A stretch of 47,362 nucleotides of DNA from an uncultured Eubacteriales bacterium (GTDB lineage: Bacteria > Bacillota > Clostridia > Oscillospirales > Oscillospiraceae), in contig URKW01000004.1 of NCBI GenBank assembly GCA_900548615.1, positions 1-47,362 of the forward strand. The letters are read 5' to 3'. Shown here in pieces: positions 17,196 to 25,219 of this stretch. The translations under genes and the position numbers were made by a program. The notes below the pieces were generated by a model. It saw nothing but the letters and a program-made list of their open reading frames with translations. It had not been told where the DNA came from and did not search any database. Within the stretch, counting starts at the first letter, position 1; each line of letters begins with the position of its first letter.

Positions 17196-17225
17196 GGGAA
17201 GGCGCGGCGTTATCCGCGCCTTCCC
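17196..17225 (-). other. Intercistronic hairpin behind the binding-protein gene
   Basis: A perfect 12-bp GC-rich stem (17196-17207 with 17214-17225) and six-base loop without T run. Such hairpins usually protect the upstream message so that the binding protein is made in excess over permease and ATPase. Confidence 0.6.
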
Positions 17226-17240
17226 GGAAAGCGGAGAGGA

Positions 17241-18245
17241 TCAGTCCTCGATGGCGGTGTAGCCGTCCAGCGGAGTGATGCTCAGCGCTTCGCAGATAGT
17301 GGGATTGTACTTGGGGGTAGCGTTGGTGTATTCGATGGGCATGGTGGAGATATCCGCCTCGCCGGTCAGAATCTTGGCAGCCATCTGACCGGTGGTCTTG
17401 CCCAGATCGTAGTAGCTGATGGACAGGGTAGCTACGCCGCAGCCGGAGCAGAGACCCTCCTCACCGCAGATGGCGGGTACGCCGGCGGGGATCAGCACAT
17501 TGGCGATGGCCTCGGTGTTGGCGGCGGCGGTATTATCGGTGGGGATGTAGATCACGTCGGCATAATCACAGGCGGCCTGAGCGACGGAAGCAACATCGTT
17601 GGTGTCGGTGAAGGCGTATTCCTCGGTCTCGATACCGGCGTCAGCCAGATACTTGGCGACCTCCTCGATCTGATAGCGGGAGTTGGGCTCGGCGGAGCAG
17701 AACAGCAGAGCAACCTTCTTGGCCTCGGGGAACCACTCGGTAATCATGGCAGCCTGCTTTTCCAGATCGGCCAGGTCGGAGGTGCCGGAGATGTTGCCGC
17801 CCACAGTGCCGGTGAAGTCATCCATGTCCAGCGCCACGCCGTAAGCGGTGATGGAGGTGCCCAGAATGGGGATATCGCTGGTGGCGGAGGCCGCGGTGGT
17901 CAGCGCGGGAGTGGCGTTGGCCATGATCAGATCCACGCCGTCAGACACGAAGCCGTTGACGATGGTGGAGCAGTTGACGGAATCGCCGGAGGCGTTCTTT
18001 TCCACGATCTTCACCTGACCGGGCAGCGCCTCGTTCAGCGCGTCGATAAAGCCCTGGGTGGCGGCATCCAGCGCGTCGTGCTGCACCAGCTGGCAGATGC
18101 CGACGGTATACTTGGCGTCGTCGCTGCCGGTGCTGTCTCCGGCGGGCTCCTGGGTGTCGCCGCCCTGACTGCTGCAGCCGGTCAGACACAGGCTCAGCGC
18201 CAGCACAAGGGCGAGAATGAGAGATGTGATACGTTTGGTTTTCAT
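17241..18245 (-). CDS. ABC transporter substrate-binding lipoprotein (PF04392, TrpX-like)
   Basis: A 334-residue extracytoplasmic lipoprotein. The signal peptide has KTKR, a hydrophobic core and lipobox LTGC near residue 24, followed by an acidic Gly/Ser/Asp linker. The mature part has the periplasmic-binding fold typical of PF04392, with two similar lobes (LIMANATPALTTAASATSDIPILGTSITAYG in the first). The ATG at 18245 has GGAGGA eight bases upstream. An upstream reading from 18311 would pass through the attenuator stem and is rejected. Expression is probably controlled by the leader peptide and terminator at 18277-18470. Confidence 0.92.
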   Translation of the reverse strand: MKTKRITSLILALVLALSLCLTGCSSQGGDTQEPAGDSTGSDDAKYTVGICQLVQHDALDAATQGFIDALNEALPGQVKIVEKNASGDSVNCSTIVNGFVSDGVDLIMANATPALTTAASATSDIPILGTSITAYGVALDMDDFTGTVGGNISGTSDLADLEKQAAMITEWFPEAKKVALLFCSAEPNSRYQIEEVAKYLADAGIETEEYAFTDTNDVASVAQAACDYADVIYIPTDNTAAANTEAIANVLIPAGVPAICGEEGLCSGCGVATLSISYYDLGKTTGQMAAKILTGEADISTMPIEYTNATPKYNPTICEALSITPLDGYTAIED

Positions 18246-18276
18246 GGTGTAATCCTCCTGAAAATGAATTTTGGTT

Positions 18277-18320
18277 AAAAAAAGACCCGTTGTACGGACT
18301 TGTGGATCCATACAACGGGT
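18277..18320 (-). terminator. Attenuator terminator before the ABC operon
   Basis: On the minus strand, a perfect 10-bp stem (18320-18311 with 18294-18285), 16-base loop and seven U. It lies 31 bases after the leader peptide stop and 32 bases before the binding-protein start, so full transcripts must read through it. Confidence 0.85.
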
Positions 18321-18350
18321 TTGATTTAACGCAATTGGTTTGAGCGGCGC

Positions 18351-18470
18351 TCAAAGCATTGGGCAAACAGATTTCCGGTTACGGGCATCACAAATCGCTA
18401 TTACTTTTTCGGTAAAAAAGTAATAGGTAAAAAATCGATATGCGATTGCGCAGCGGATCTTCTGTACCAT
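18351..18470 (-). CDS. Aromatic leader peptide of the ABC operon
   Basis: A 39-residue open frame starting about 25 bases after the promoter, with AAAGGAG eleven bases before ATG (18470-18468). Residues 11-19 read YRFFTYYFF, so seven of nine codons are Tyr or Phe. It ends at TGA 18351-18353, 30 bases before the terminator. This is the plan of PheL- and TrpL-type attenuators: a ribosome lacking charged tRNA-Tyr or tRNA-Phe would stall on the run. The downstream transporter is of the aromatic amino-acid type. No T-box sequence is present in this leader. Confidence 0.78.
   Translation of the reverse strand: MVQKIRCAIAYRFFTYYFFTEKVIAICDARNRKSVCPML
18398..18426 (-). other. Hairpin over the aromatic codons (candidate 1:2 stem)
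   Basis: A perfect 12-bp A/U-rich stem (18426-18415 with 18409-18398) and five-base loop. The 5' arm encodes the Thr-Tyr-Tyr-Phe-Phe part of the run. A ribosome stalled there would open it. Confidence 0.7.
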
Positions 18471-18501
18471 TTCGCTTCGGCTCCTTTCAAAGAATGGTGA
18501 T

Positions 18502-18530
18502 ACTATAACACGGGCTTCGCGGAAGGTCAA
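18502..18530 (-). promoter_or_regulatory. Sigma-A promoter of the attenuated ABC operon
   Basis: Minus-strand TTGACC (18530-18525), 17 bases, TATAGT (18507-18502). Transcription should start near 18495. Confidence 0.8.
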
Positions 18531-18654
18531 CAGCACTTCTGCCCGAAAAAAACGAGAGCCGAATCGGGTGAATTGCAGCATGTTTTACAAAAATTTACAA
18601 ATACAGGGGAGAGAGGGCCGGAAATCAGACGGCGGACGATTTCATTGAGACACG

Positions 18655-18686
18655 AAAAAAGCTCTGTGGTTTCCCACAGAGCTTTT
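18655..18686 (-). terminator. Rho-independent terminator of rpmB
   Basis: On the minus strand a perfect 9-bp stem (18682-18674 with 18669-18661) ends in six T, with matching A residues on the other side. It follows the rpmB stop by about 15 bases. Confidence 0.88.
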
Positions 18687-18700
18687 GCTCATGTCATATG

Positions 18701-18889
18701 TTAGATCGCGCGGGTAACTTTACCGGAACGCAGGCACCGGGTACAAACATACACATGGCGAGGCGTACCATTGATCAAAGCCTTCACGCGCTTGACGTTG
18801 GGCTTCCAGGGACGATTGGAACGACGATGAGAGTGGGAAACCTTGATACCAAAGGTAACGCCCTTATCGCAGAACTCGCACTTAGCCAT
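18701..18889 (-). CDS. rpmB: 50S ribosomal protein L28
   Basis: A 62-residue ribosomal protein. MAKCEFC near the start and CTRC near residue 50 are the cysteine pairs of the zinc-binding (C+) form. HSHRRSNRPWKPNVKRV is the L28 core. The ATG at 18889 follows AGGAGGT; an earlier in-frame ATG at 18898 lies upstream of the ideal spacing. Monocistronic, with its own promoter and terminator. Confidence 0.97.
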   Translation of the reverse strand: MAKCEFCDKGVTFGIKVSHSHRRSNRPWKPNVKRVKALINGTPRHVYVCTRCLRSGKVTRAI

Positions 18890-18946
18890 CCGTTGCACCT
18901 CCTTGCTGTCGTGACATAATGCTTGCAGTTATCGCAAGCAGTAGTT

Positions 18947-18975
18947 ATCATACCAGAAGTTCCAGCAAAATGCAA
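18947..18975 (-). promoter_or_regulatory. Sigma-A promoter of rpmB
   Basis: Minus-strand TTGCAT (18975-18970), 17 bases, TATGAT (18952-18947). A small hairpin (TGCTTGC / GCAAGCA, 18920-18940) lies in the leader. Confidence 0.7.
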
Positions 18976-19018
18976 GCATTATTTGACAAAAATCTGAAAA
19001 AATTTTCAAGGGGGAAAG

Positions 19019-19047
19019 TTGCGAAACGCAGGCGGATACGGTATAAT
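19019..19047 (+). promoter_or_regulatory. Sigma-A promoter of the hprK-murB-whiA gene string
   Basis: TTGCGA (19019-19024), 17 bases, perfect TATAAT (19042-19047), 31 bases before the hprK start. It diverges from the rpmB promoter. Confidence 0.65.
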
Positions 19048-19077
19048 ACTTCTAATATACTTTCGAAGGAGCGCACC

Positions 19078-20040
19078 ATGGAAAAAGTAAGACGCACCCC
19101 CGCCAGCGTCAAGAAGCTGGCTGAATACTTCCACATGGAGATCCTCTGCAAAGGCGGAGATTACGATACCTGCGTTATCACGGTGTCGGACGTGTTCCGT
19201 CCGTCCCTGCAGCTGGTGGGATTTTATGATTATTTTGACACCAAGCGGCTGCTGATATTGGGAAAGAGCGAGATGCGCTTTCTCTCCCGCATGACCACCG
19301 AGGAGCGGACGCGGGTCTTCAACCGCCTGATGAGCTACAGCTTTCCCGCTATGATTATCTCCCGGAATCTGGAGGTGTTCGACGAGTTGCTGGAGATGGC
19401 CCAGAAGCATGGCCGCACCCTGCTGCGCACCGGCAGTGATACGGTGGACGCCACCAGTCATATCATTGACTATCTCAATAATGCGCTGGCCCCTCAGATC
19501 ACCCGCCACGGCGTGCTGATGAACATTTACGGTCAGGGCGTGCTGATCTTGGGCGACAGCGGCATCGGCAAAAGCGAGACGGCCATCGAGCTTCTGAAGC
19601 GCGGCCATCAGCTGGTGGCTGACGACGCGGTGGAGATCAAGCGCATTTCCGATACCCTCCACGGCACGGCGCCGGAGCTGATCCGCCACTATATTGAAAT
19701 TCGCGGCGTGGGCGTCATCGATGTGAAGCAGTTGTTCGGTATGGGTGCGGTGCAGTTTGAAACGGAGATCGATCTGGTGATCCAGCTGGAGCAGTGGCAG
19801 GACGGCAAGTTCTATGACCGTCTGGGACTGGGCGAGGAGACCTACACGTTGCTGGACGTGTCTCTGCCCATTGTGACCATTCCGGTGCGGCCCGGCCGAA
19901 ATCTGGCCGGTATCGTGGAGATCGCCACCATGAAGAACCGCCAGACCAAATACGGCTATAACGCGGGCCGCGATTTCGTCACACAATTTGACAGTAAGCT
20001 GGACGCTATGACCCAGCAGAACGGAAGCGACCTTTTATGA
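19078..20040 (+). CDS. hprK: HPr kinase/phosphorylase
   Basis: A 320-residue bifunctional enzyme that phosphorylates HPr on Ser46 in response to glycolytic intermediates and so governs carbon catabolite repression. The Walker A is GDSGIGKSE (near residues 159-167), HxxxDD-like HQLVADDAVEI follows, and the family signature EIRGVGVIDVKQLFG is exact. The ATG at 19078 has GAAGGAG upstream. No ptsH or crh gene is in this window. The next gene starts inside its stop codon. Confidence 0.96.
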   Translation: MEKVRRTPASVKKLAEYFHMEILCKGGDYDTCVITVSDVFRPSLQLVGFYDYFDTKRLLILGKSEMRFLSRMTTEERTRVFNRLMSYSFPAMIISRNLEVFDELLEMAQKHGRTLLRTGSDTVDATSHIIDYLNNALAPQITRHGVLMNIYGQGVLILGDSGIGKSETAIELLKRGHQLVADDAVEIKRISDTLHGTAPELIRHYIEIRGVGVIDVKQLFGMGAVQFETEIDLVIQLEQWQDGKFYDRLGLGEETYTLLDVSLPIVTIPVRPGRNLAGIVEIATMKNRQTKYGYNAGRDFVTQFDSKLDAMTQQNGSDLL

Positions 20041-21002
20041 AATACATCGGCATTGACATTGGCGGCACCAACCTGAAGGCGGGGCTGGTGGACGAAACAG
20101 GACAGCTGCTGGCTACCCGCAAAATGAAGGTGGCCGGTATCGCCGATCCGGCAGCGCTGGCATGGACGATCCACGCGCTGAGCGTGGATCTGTGCAAGGA
20201 TTTCGGCTGCGAGCTGACGGATATCTTTTCCATTGGCGTGGGCTGTCCCGGCGCGGTGGAGATCCGGGGCGGCTCCATCCTGTATACCTGCAACCTGCCC
20301 CTGCGGAACGTGCCGCTTCGGCGGCTGTTCCACCAGCTCAGCGACCTGCCCCTGTACATAGAAAACGACGCCAACTGCGCGGCGCTGGCGGAGTACTATG
20401 TGGGCGGCGGCCGGGGCAGCAAGCGCTTTATCACCGTCACGCTGGGCACCGGCGTAGGCGGCGGCATCATCCATAACGGAAAGATCTTCCACGGCTCCAA
20501 CGGTATGGCGGGCGAGGTGGGCCATATGTCCATCGAAATGGATGGCGAGGAGTGCCCCTGCGGACGCCGCGGCTGCTGGGAGCGGTACGCTTCCGCCAAC
20601 GCACTGAAGCGCCAGACCGCCAAGGCGTGGCAGGAGCACCCCGACAGCATTCTGGCGCGGGTCATCGCCGAGAACGACAATCATGTGTCCGGCCAATCGG
20701 CCTTTATCGCCGCTCGTCAGGGCTGTCCGGTGGGGCAGGCGGTCTGCGACCGGTATATCCGCTACCTTACTGCCGGAATCGTGAACATCATCAACATCTT
20801 CCAGCCTGACACGCTGGCCATTGGCGGCGGCGTCAGCAACGAGTCGGATGAACAGCTGCTGCTTCCCCTGCGCCGTCAGGTAGCGGCTCATAGTCTGCCC
20901 TGCAACTACGATAAAATGACGAAGATCGTCAAGGCCCAGCTGGGCAACGACGCCGGTATCATCGGCGCGGCGCTGCTGGGGAAGAACAAGCGGATCATCT
21001 GA
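20037..21002 (+). CDS. ROK-family sugar kinase, probable glucokinase
   Basis: A 321-residue ROK protein that would phosphorylate glucose or a related sugar with ATP. The ATP-binding GIDIGGTNLKAGLVD is at residues 4-18, the sugar motif ENDANCAALAE near residue 108, and the ROK zinc motif CPCGRRGCWE near residue 178. No helix-turn-helix domain precedes it, so it is a kinase rather than a ROK repressor. Four-base overlap with hprK couples sugar phosphorylation to PTS-linked regulation. Confidence 0.9.
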   Translation: MKYIGIDIGGTNLKAGLVDETGQLLATRKMKVAGIADPAALAWTIHALSVDLCKDFGCELTDIFSIGVGCPGAVEIRGGSILYTCNLPLRNVPLRRLFHQLSDLPLYIENDANCAALAEYYVGGGRGSKRFITVTLGTGVGGGIIHNGKIFHGSNGMAGEVGHMSIEMDGEECPCGRRGCWERYASANALKRQTAKAWQEHPDSILARVIAENDNHVSGQSAFIAARQGCPVGQAVCDRYIRYLTAGIVNIINIFQPDTLAIGGGVSNESDEQLLLPLRRQVAAHSLPCNYDKMTKIVKAQLGNDAGIIGAALLGKNKRII

Positions 21003-21027
21003 AACACCCACAACAAGGAGGCGCTGT

Positions 21028-21942
21028 ATGCGTTGGTATGAGCAATTGGACGAAAAACTGCGGGACTATCTGCCGGACCTGACCGTTCAGGCGGAGGAAC
21101 CGCTGGCGAAGCACACCTCTTTCCGCATCGGCGGTCCTGCTAGGCGAATGGCCTTTCCCCAAAATGCCGAGCAGCTGGTGCTTTTGCTGAACTTTGCCGA
21201 CCAATGCGGCGCACGTCCGTTTCTGCTGGGCAACGGCACCAACGTGCTGTTCCCGGATGGCGAGGTGGATCGCCTGATCGTCAATACCCGCGACATGGCG
21301 GGCGTCTGCCTGAGTGACGGAGGCCGCGTCAGAGCCGACGCAGGCGCGACGCTGGCCCGTGTGGCGAGCTTCGCCTGCCAGCAGGGCTTGGCGGGGCTGG
21401 AATTTGCCCACGGCATCCCCGGCAGCGTCGGCGGCGGCGTGTGCATGAACGCGGGCGCCTACGGCGGCGAGATGGCGCAGGTCATCGACAGCGTGACGGT
21501 ACTGTTCCCCGACGAGGGCATCAAGACCCTCAGCTGCGCCGATATGGCTTTCGGCTATCGCCACAGCCTGCTGATGGAGCACCCCGGCGCAGTGGTGCTC
21601 CACGCGGAATTTGCTTTGGAAAAGGACGACAGCGCCGCCATCCGCAGCCGCATGGATGACCTGATGTCCCGCCGCAGGGCGTCTCAGCCGCTGGAATATC
21701 CCAGTGCGGGCAGTACCTTCAAGCGGCCGGAGGGCTACTTCGCGGGCCGTCTGATCGAGGAAGCGGGCTGCAAAGGCCTGACCGTCGGCGGCGCGCAGGT
21801 GTCGGAAAAACACGCGGGCTTTGTCATCAACGTGGGCGGCGCCACCTGCGCCGATGTGCTGGCGCTGATGGCGGAGGTACAGCGGCGGGTGAAGGAGCGC
21901 TCCGGCGTGACGCTGGAGCCGGAAGTGCGCGTGGTGGACTGA
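21028..21942 (+). CDS. murB: UDP-N-acetylenolpyruvoylglucosamine reductase
   Basis: A 304-residue FAD enzyme making UDP-MurNAc for peptidoglycan. HTSFRIGGPA opens the FAD domain, NGTNVLFPDGEVD and GLEFAHGIPGSVGGGVCMNAGAYGGEM bind FAD, and the catalytic serine region is SAGSTFKRPEGYFAGRLIEEAG. Length and layout match the Gram-positive type. An AAGGAGG precedes the ATG. Confidence 0.97.
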   Translation: MRWYEQLDEKLRDYLPDLTVQAEEPLAKHTSFRIGGPARRMAFPQNAEQLVLLLNFADQCGARPFLLGNGTNVLFPDGEVDRLIVNTRDMAGVCLSDGGRVRADAGATLARVASFACQQGLAGLEFAHGIPGSVGGGVCMNAGAYGGEMAQVIDSVTVLFPDEGIKTLSCADMAFGYRHSLLMEHPGAVVLHAEFALEKDDSAAIRSRMDDLMSRRRASQPLEYPSAGSTFKRPEGYFAGRLIEEAGCKGLTVGGAQVSEKHAGFVINVGGATCADVLALMAEVQRRVKERSGVTLEPEVRVVD

Positions 21943-21953
21943 CGGAGGACGCT

Positions 21954-22811
21954 ATGGAATTGCTTATCATTACCGGTATGAGCGGCAGCGGCAAAAGCCG
22001 CGCCGCCTCTATTCTGGAGGACATCGGCTACTACATCGTGGATAATCTCCCCGCGGAGATGATGGTGAAGTTCGCCGATTTCTGCATCTCGTCTCACGGT
22101 CATTATGACCGGGTGGCGCTGGTGTACGATGTGCGGGCGGGAGAACCCTTCGACCTGCTGATCGCCACGCTGGAGCGGCTGAAGCGCACGAATGTGGACT
22201 GCCGATTGCTGTTTCTGGACGCGGACACCGCCGCCATCATCAACCGGTATAAGGAGACCCGACGCGCCCATCCTCTGTCGGCGGAGGGGCGCGGCATCGA
22301 GCAGGCGGTAATGCTGGAGCGGCAGATGCTCCAGCCGGTGCGGGATCACGCGGATTACGTGCTGGATACCTCCTCCTTCTCGGTGGGGAAGCTTCGCAGC
22401 GAGCTGCTGGATCTGTTTGGCCGGGAGCGGGATCGTCAGGGGCTTCACGTGGACGTGATGAGCTTCGGCTTCAAGCACGGCCTGCCGCTGGAGTCCGATC
22501 TGGTGTTTGACGTGCGCTTCCTGCCCAATCCCTACTATGTGGCGGAGCTGAAAAACGGCACGGGGCTGGACGCTGCGGTGCGGGATTACGTATTTTCTTT
22601 TCCCCAGACACAGGAATTCATGGCGCAGCTGGAGAAGATGCTGCTGTTCCTGCTGCCCCAGTATAACGCCGAGGGTAAGACGGTGCTGGTGATCTCCGTG
22701 GGCTGCACAGGCGGCCACCACCGCAGTGTAGCGGTGGCTCACGCGCTGGCACAAAAGCTGACCGCCGCCGGCTTCGCCGTGACGGAGAGCCATCGGGATA
22801 TCTCCCGCTGA
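21954..22811 (+). CDS. rapZ: RNase adapter / nucleotide-binding protein RapZ (YvcJ)
   Basis: A 285-residue P-loop protein. Walker A is GMSGSGKS (residues 8-15), the DNLP segment follows at residue 32, and the C-terminal signature is GCTGGHHRSV. In Firmicutes the family (YvcJ) binds and hydrolyses nucleotides and affects competence; in enterobacteria it steers RNase to glmS-regulating RNA. It lies in the conserved rapZ-yvcK-whiA order. Confidence 0.96.
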   Translation: MELLIITGMSGSGKSRAASILEDIGYYIVDNLPAEMMVKFADFCISSHGHYDRVALVYDVRAGEPFDLLIATLERLKRTNVDCRLLFLDADTAAIINRYKETRRAHPLSAEGRGIEQAVMLERQMLQPVRDHADYVLDTSSFSVGKLRSELLDLFGRERDRQGLHVDVMSFGFKHGLPLESDLVFDVRFLPNPYYVAELKNGTGLDAAVRDYVFSFPQTQEFMAQLEKMLLFLLPQYNAEGKTVLVISVGCTGGHHRSVAVAHALAQKLTAAGFAVTESHRDISR

Positions 22812-22842
22812 CGGGCAAAAATCGGAAAGAACGTGATGCTTT

Positions 22843-23853
22843 ATGCGGCATAACTTATATCATATCCCCCCTGAACAGGGGCCGAAGATCGTGGGCATCG
22901 GCGGCGGCACGGGACTGAGCACGCTGCTGCGGGGTCTGAAGCTCTATACCCGGAATATCACCGCCATCGTCACCGTGGCGGACGACGGCGGCAGCACCGG
23001 TATGCTGCGGCAGGACTTGGGTATGGCCGCTCCCGGCGATATCCGCAGCTGCCTGCAATCGCTGGCCAACTGCGAGCCGCTGATGGCTCAGCTGATGGCC
23101 TACCGGTTCGCCGACGGCACGCTGGCAGGTCAGAGTCTGGGCAATCTGCTGCTGGCGGCGCTGAACGACATTATGCCCAGCTTTGATAAGGCGGTGGCGG
23201 GTCTCAGCAAGGTGCTGGCCATCACGGGGCGGGTGCTTCCGGTGACCAATGAAAACGTCCAGCTGGAGGCCACCTTTGAAAATGGCGCTACCGTGCTGGG
23301 CGAGTCCCATATTTTCTATTGTAAAAAGGAGCAGGACTGCCGCATTCAGTCGGTACGCCTGCTGCCGGAGCATCCCAAGGCGCTGGGCGCGGCGGTAGAG
23401 GCCATACATAGCGCCGACATGATCGTGCTGGCGCCGGGGAGTCTCTATACCAGCATCATTCCCAACCTGCTGGTGGACGGAATTGCGGATGCCATCAGGG
23501 ATAGTAAAGCGTTGAAGCTTTACGTCTGCAACGTCATGACCCAGGAGGGGGAGACGGAGGGCTATACCGTCTCCGACCACATACAGGCGCTGTTTAGCCA
23601 CAGCTATCCGGGGCTGTTCCGGCTGTGCCTGACCAATTCCACGCCCATCCCGGAGGTCATCGCCCTGCGGTACGCGCAGGAGGGTGCGGAGCCTATCCGC
23701 CACGACGTGGAGAAGTGCCGGGCTCTTGGCGTGGAGCTGATCAACCGGCCTGTTGCCGCGCTGGAAAACGGGCTGGTGCGCCACAACCCCGGTCATCTGG
23801 CCCATGAGCTGATGACCATTTACGAGGAATATAAACCCAAAGACCCTGCATAG
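22843..23853 (+). CDS. yvcK: YvcK/CofD-like gluconeogenesis factor
   Basis: A 336-residue protein of the YvcK family, needed for cell shape and growth on gluconeogenic carbon sources in Bacillus; it binds UDP-GlcNAc. The glycine-rich GIGGGTGLSTLLRGLK lies near residues 17-32 and VADDGGSTGMLR near residue 46, both signatures. The late segment APGSLYTSIIPNLLVDGI is also typical. Confidence 0.95.
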   Translation: MRHNLYHIPPEQGPKIVGIGGGTGLSTLLRGLKLYTRNITAIVTVADDGGSTGMLRQDLGMAAPGDIRSCLQSLANCEPLMAQLMAYRFADGTLAGQSLGNLLLAALNDIMPSFDKAVAGLSKVLAITGRVLPVTNENVQLEATFENGATVLGESHIFYCKKEQDCRIQSVRLLPEHPKALGAAVEAIHSADMIVLAPGSLYTSIIPNLLVDGIADAIRDSKALKLYVCNVMTQEGETEGYTVSDHIQALFSHSYPGLFRLCLTNSTPIPEVIALRYAQEGAEPIRHDVEKCRALGVELINRPVAALENGLVRHNPGHLAHELMTIYEEYKPKDPA

Positions 23854-23867
23854 CAAGGAGGGCGGCA

Positions 23868-24773
23868 ATGCAATCTTTTTCCTATAAGGCCAAGGCGGAG
23901 CTGTGCCGGGGCACGGTGCAGCGGCTGTGCTGCGCACGGGCCGAGTGCTACGGCGCGCTGCTGTACTGCAACACCTTCACCATGCAGGAGGTGCGGATCA
24001 TCACCGAGAATCCGGAGTTTGCCGCCCGTCTGCCCCGGCTGTTCCAGCGGGCGTTCAATGTGAAGTTCGACCGGCTGCCGTCGGACGACCTGCCCGGCGG
24101 CAAGCTGATCTTCCAGATCACCGAGCCGGAGAAGCTGCGGCGCATTCTGGACACGCTGGGCTACGATCCCCGCCAGTCGCTGGTGCTGCATGTGAACTTC
24201 GCCTTGCTGGAGGACGACTGCTGCCGCACGGCCTTCCTGCGGGGCGCGTTCCTGGCGGGCGGCAGTGTCACCGACCCGGAAAAGCGCTATCATCTGGAGC
24301 TGTCCACCTCCCACGTGCAGGCCAGCCGCGAGGTGTCGGCGCTTTTGCAGGAGATGGGCTTCCTGCCTCGCAGCGTCATGCGGGGCGGCAGCGCCGTCAT
24401 CTACTTCAAGCAGTCCGAGCATATCGAAGATCTGCTGACCACGCTGGGCGCACCGGTGGCCGCTACCGAGATCATGACCGCCAAGGTGGACAAGGAGATC
24501 CGCAACGGTGCCAACCGGGCCATGAACTGCGACATGGCCAACGTCAACAAGACGCTGGACGCGGTGGCCGCCCAGCAGGAAGCCATCAAAAAGCTGGAAA
24601 GCGCCGGACAGCTGGACAAGCTGCCGGAAAAAATACAGAAAACGGCCCGTTTGCGGCTGCAGAACCCGGAGCTGCCGCTGGCCCAGCTGGCGGCGCTGTT
24701 CGATCCCCCCATCAGCAAATCCTGTTTGAACCATCGGATACGAAAGATCATGGAGGAGGCACGAAAGCTATGA
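23868..24773 (+). CDS. whiA: DNA-binding protein WhiA
   Basis: A 301-residue protein with an N-terminal LAGLIDADG-homing-endonuclease-like fold, which has lost catalysis, and a C-terminal helix-turn-helix LPLAQLAALFDPPISKSCLNHRIRKI. In Firmicutes WhiA affects division and chromosome segregation; in Streptomyces it controls sporulation. AAGGAGG precedes the ATG. Its stop overlaps the next start by four bases. Confidence 0.96.
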   Translation: MQSFSYKAKAELCRGTVQRLCCARAECYGALLYCNTFTMQEVRIITENPEFAARLPRLFQRAFNVKFDRLPSDDLPGGKLIFQITEPEKLRRILDTLGYDPRQSLVLHVNFALLEDDCCRTAFLRGAFLAGGSVTDPEKRYHLELSTSHVQASREVSALLQEMGFLPRSVMRGGSAVIYFKQSEHIEDLLTTLGAPVAATEIMTAKVDKEIRNGANRAMNCDMANVNKTLDAVAAQQEAIKKLESAGQLDKLPEKIQKTARLRLQNPELPLAQLAALFDPPISKSCLNHRIRKIMEEARKL

Positions 24774-25219
24774 CGAAACTGGAACGATGCCAGAGAGCGA
24801 AGGAATTTCATGAGAAGGGTCTCAACTGCGGACAGGCGGTGCTGCTGGCCTTTACGGACGTCACCGGCCTGACGGAGCAGCAGAGCATGGCTGTTGCCAG
24901 CGGCTTTGGCGGCGGTCTGCGCTGCGGCGGCGTTTGCGGCGTGGTCAACGCCGCGGCGGTGGTGCTGGGCACGGCCTATCCCGCCACGCTGGAGAACGGC
25001 CCCGATGGCAAAAAGCGCTCCACCCAGCTGACGCAGGACTTCCAGCGCCGGTTTACCGAGCGGTTCCGGAAGCTGGACTGCCATGATTTGTTGGCGGAGA
25101 AGGACATTGAGGGCACTCCCACCGCACAGGAGCTGGGCGTGACCCAGCATTGCCGCCTGCTGGTGGTGTCCGGTGTGGAGCTGCTCAGCGACATGCTGGA
25201 CGAATTGGAGGCGCGGTAA
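24770..25219 (+). CDS. C_GCAxxG_C_C family redox-type cysteine protein
   Basis: A 149-residue protein matching the C_GCAxxG_C_C (PF09719-like) group by GLNCGQAVLLAF (near residues 17-28), GGGLRCGGVCGVV and a later conserved Cys near LDCHDLL. Such proteins are thought to bind metal or do redox chemistry, but no reaction is established. It occupies the place where crh follows whiA in Bacillus. Translation is coupled to whiA by ATGA, and its TAA overlaps the dnaE ATG by one base. Confidence 0.8.
   Translation: MTKLERCQRAKEFHEKGLNCGQAVLLAFTDVTGLTEQQSMAVASGFGGGLRCGGVCGVVNAAAVVLGTAYPATLENGPDGKKRSTQLTQDFQRRFTERFRKLDCHDLLAEKDIEGTPTAQELGVTQHCRLLVVSGVELLSDMLDELEAR

Noticed and set aside
18246..18311. 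An N-terminal extension of the binding lipoprotein to 18311.
   Set aside because: It would remove the normal signal peptide and lipobox from the N terminus and read through the attenuator stem. ATG 18245 has an ideal ribosome site.
18277..18530. T-box control of the ABC operon.
   Set aside because: The conserved T-box sequence (AGGGTGGnACCGCG type) is absent, and the leader is too short for Stem I. The leader-peptide explanation fits better.
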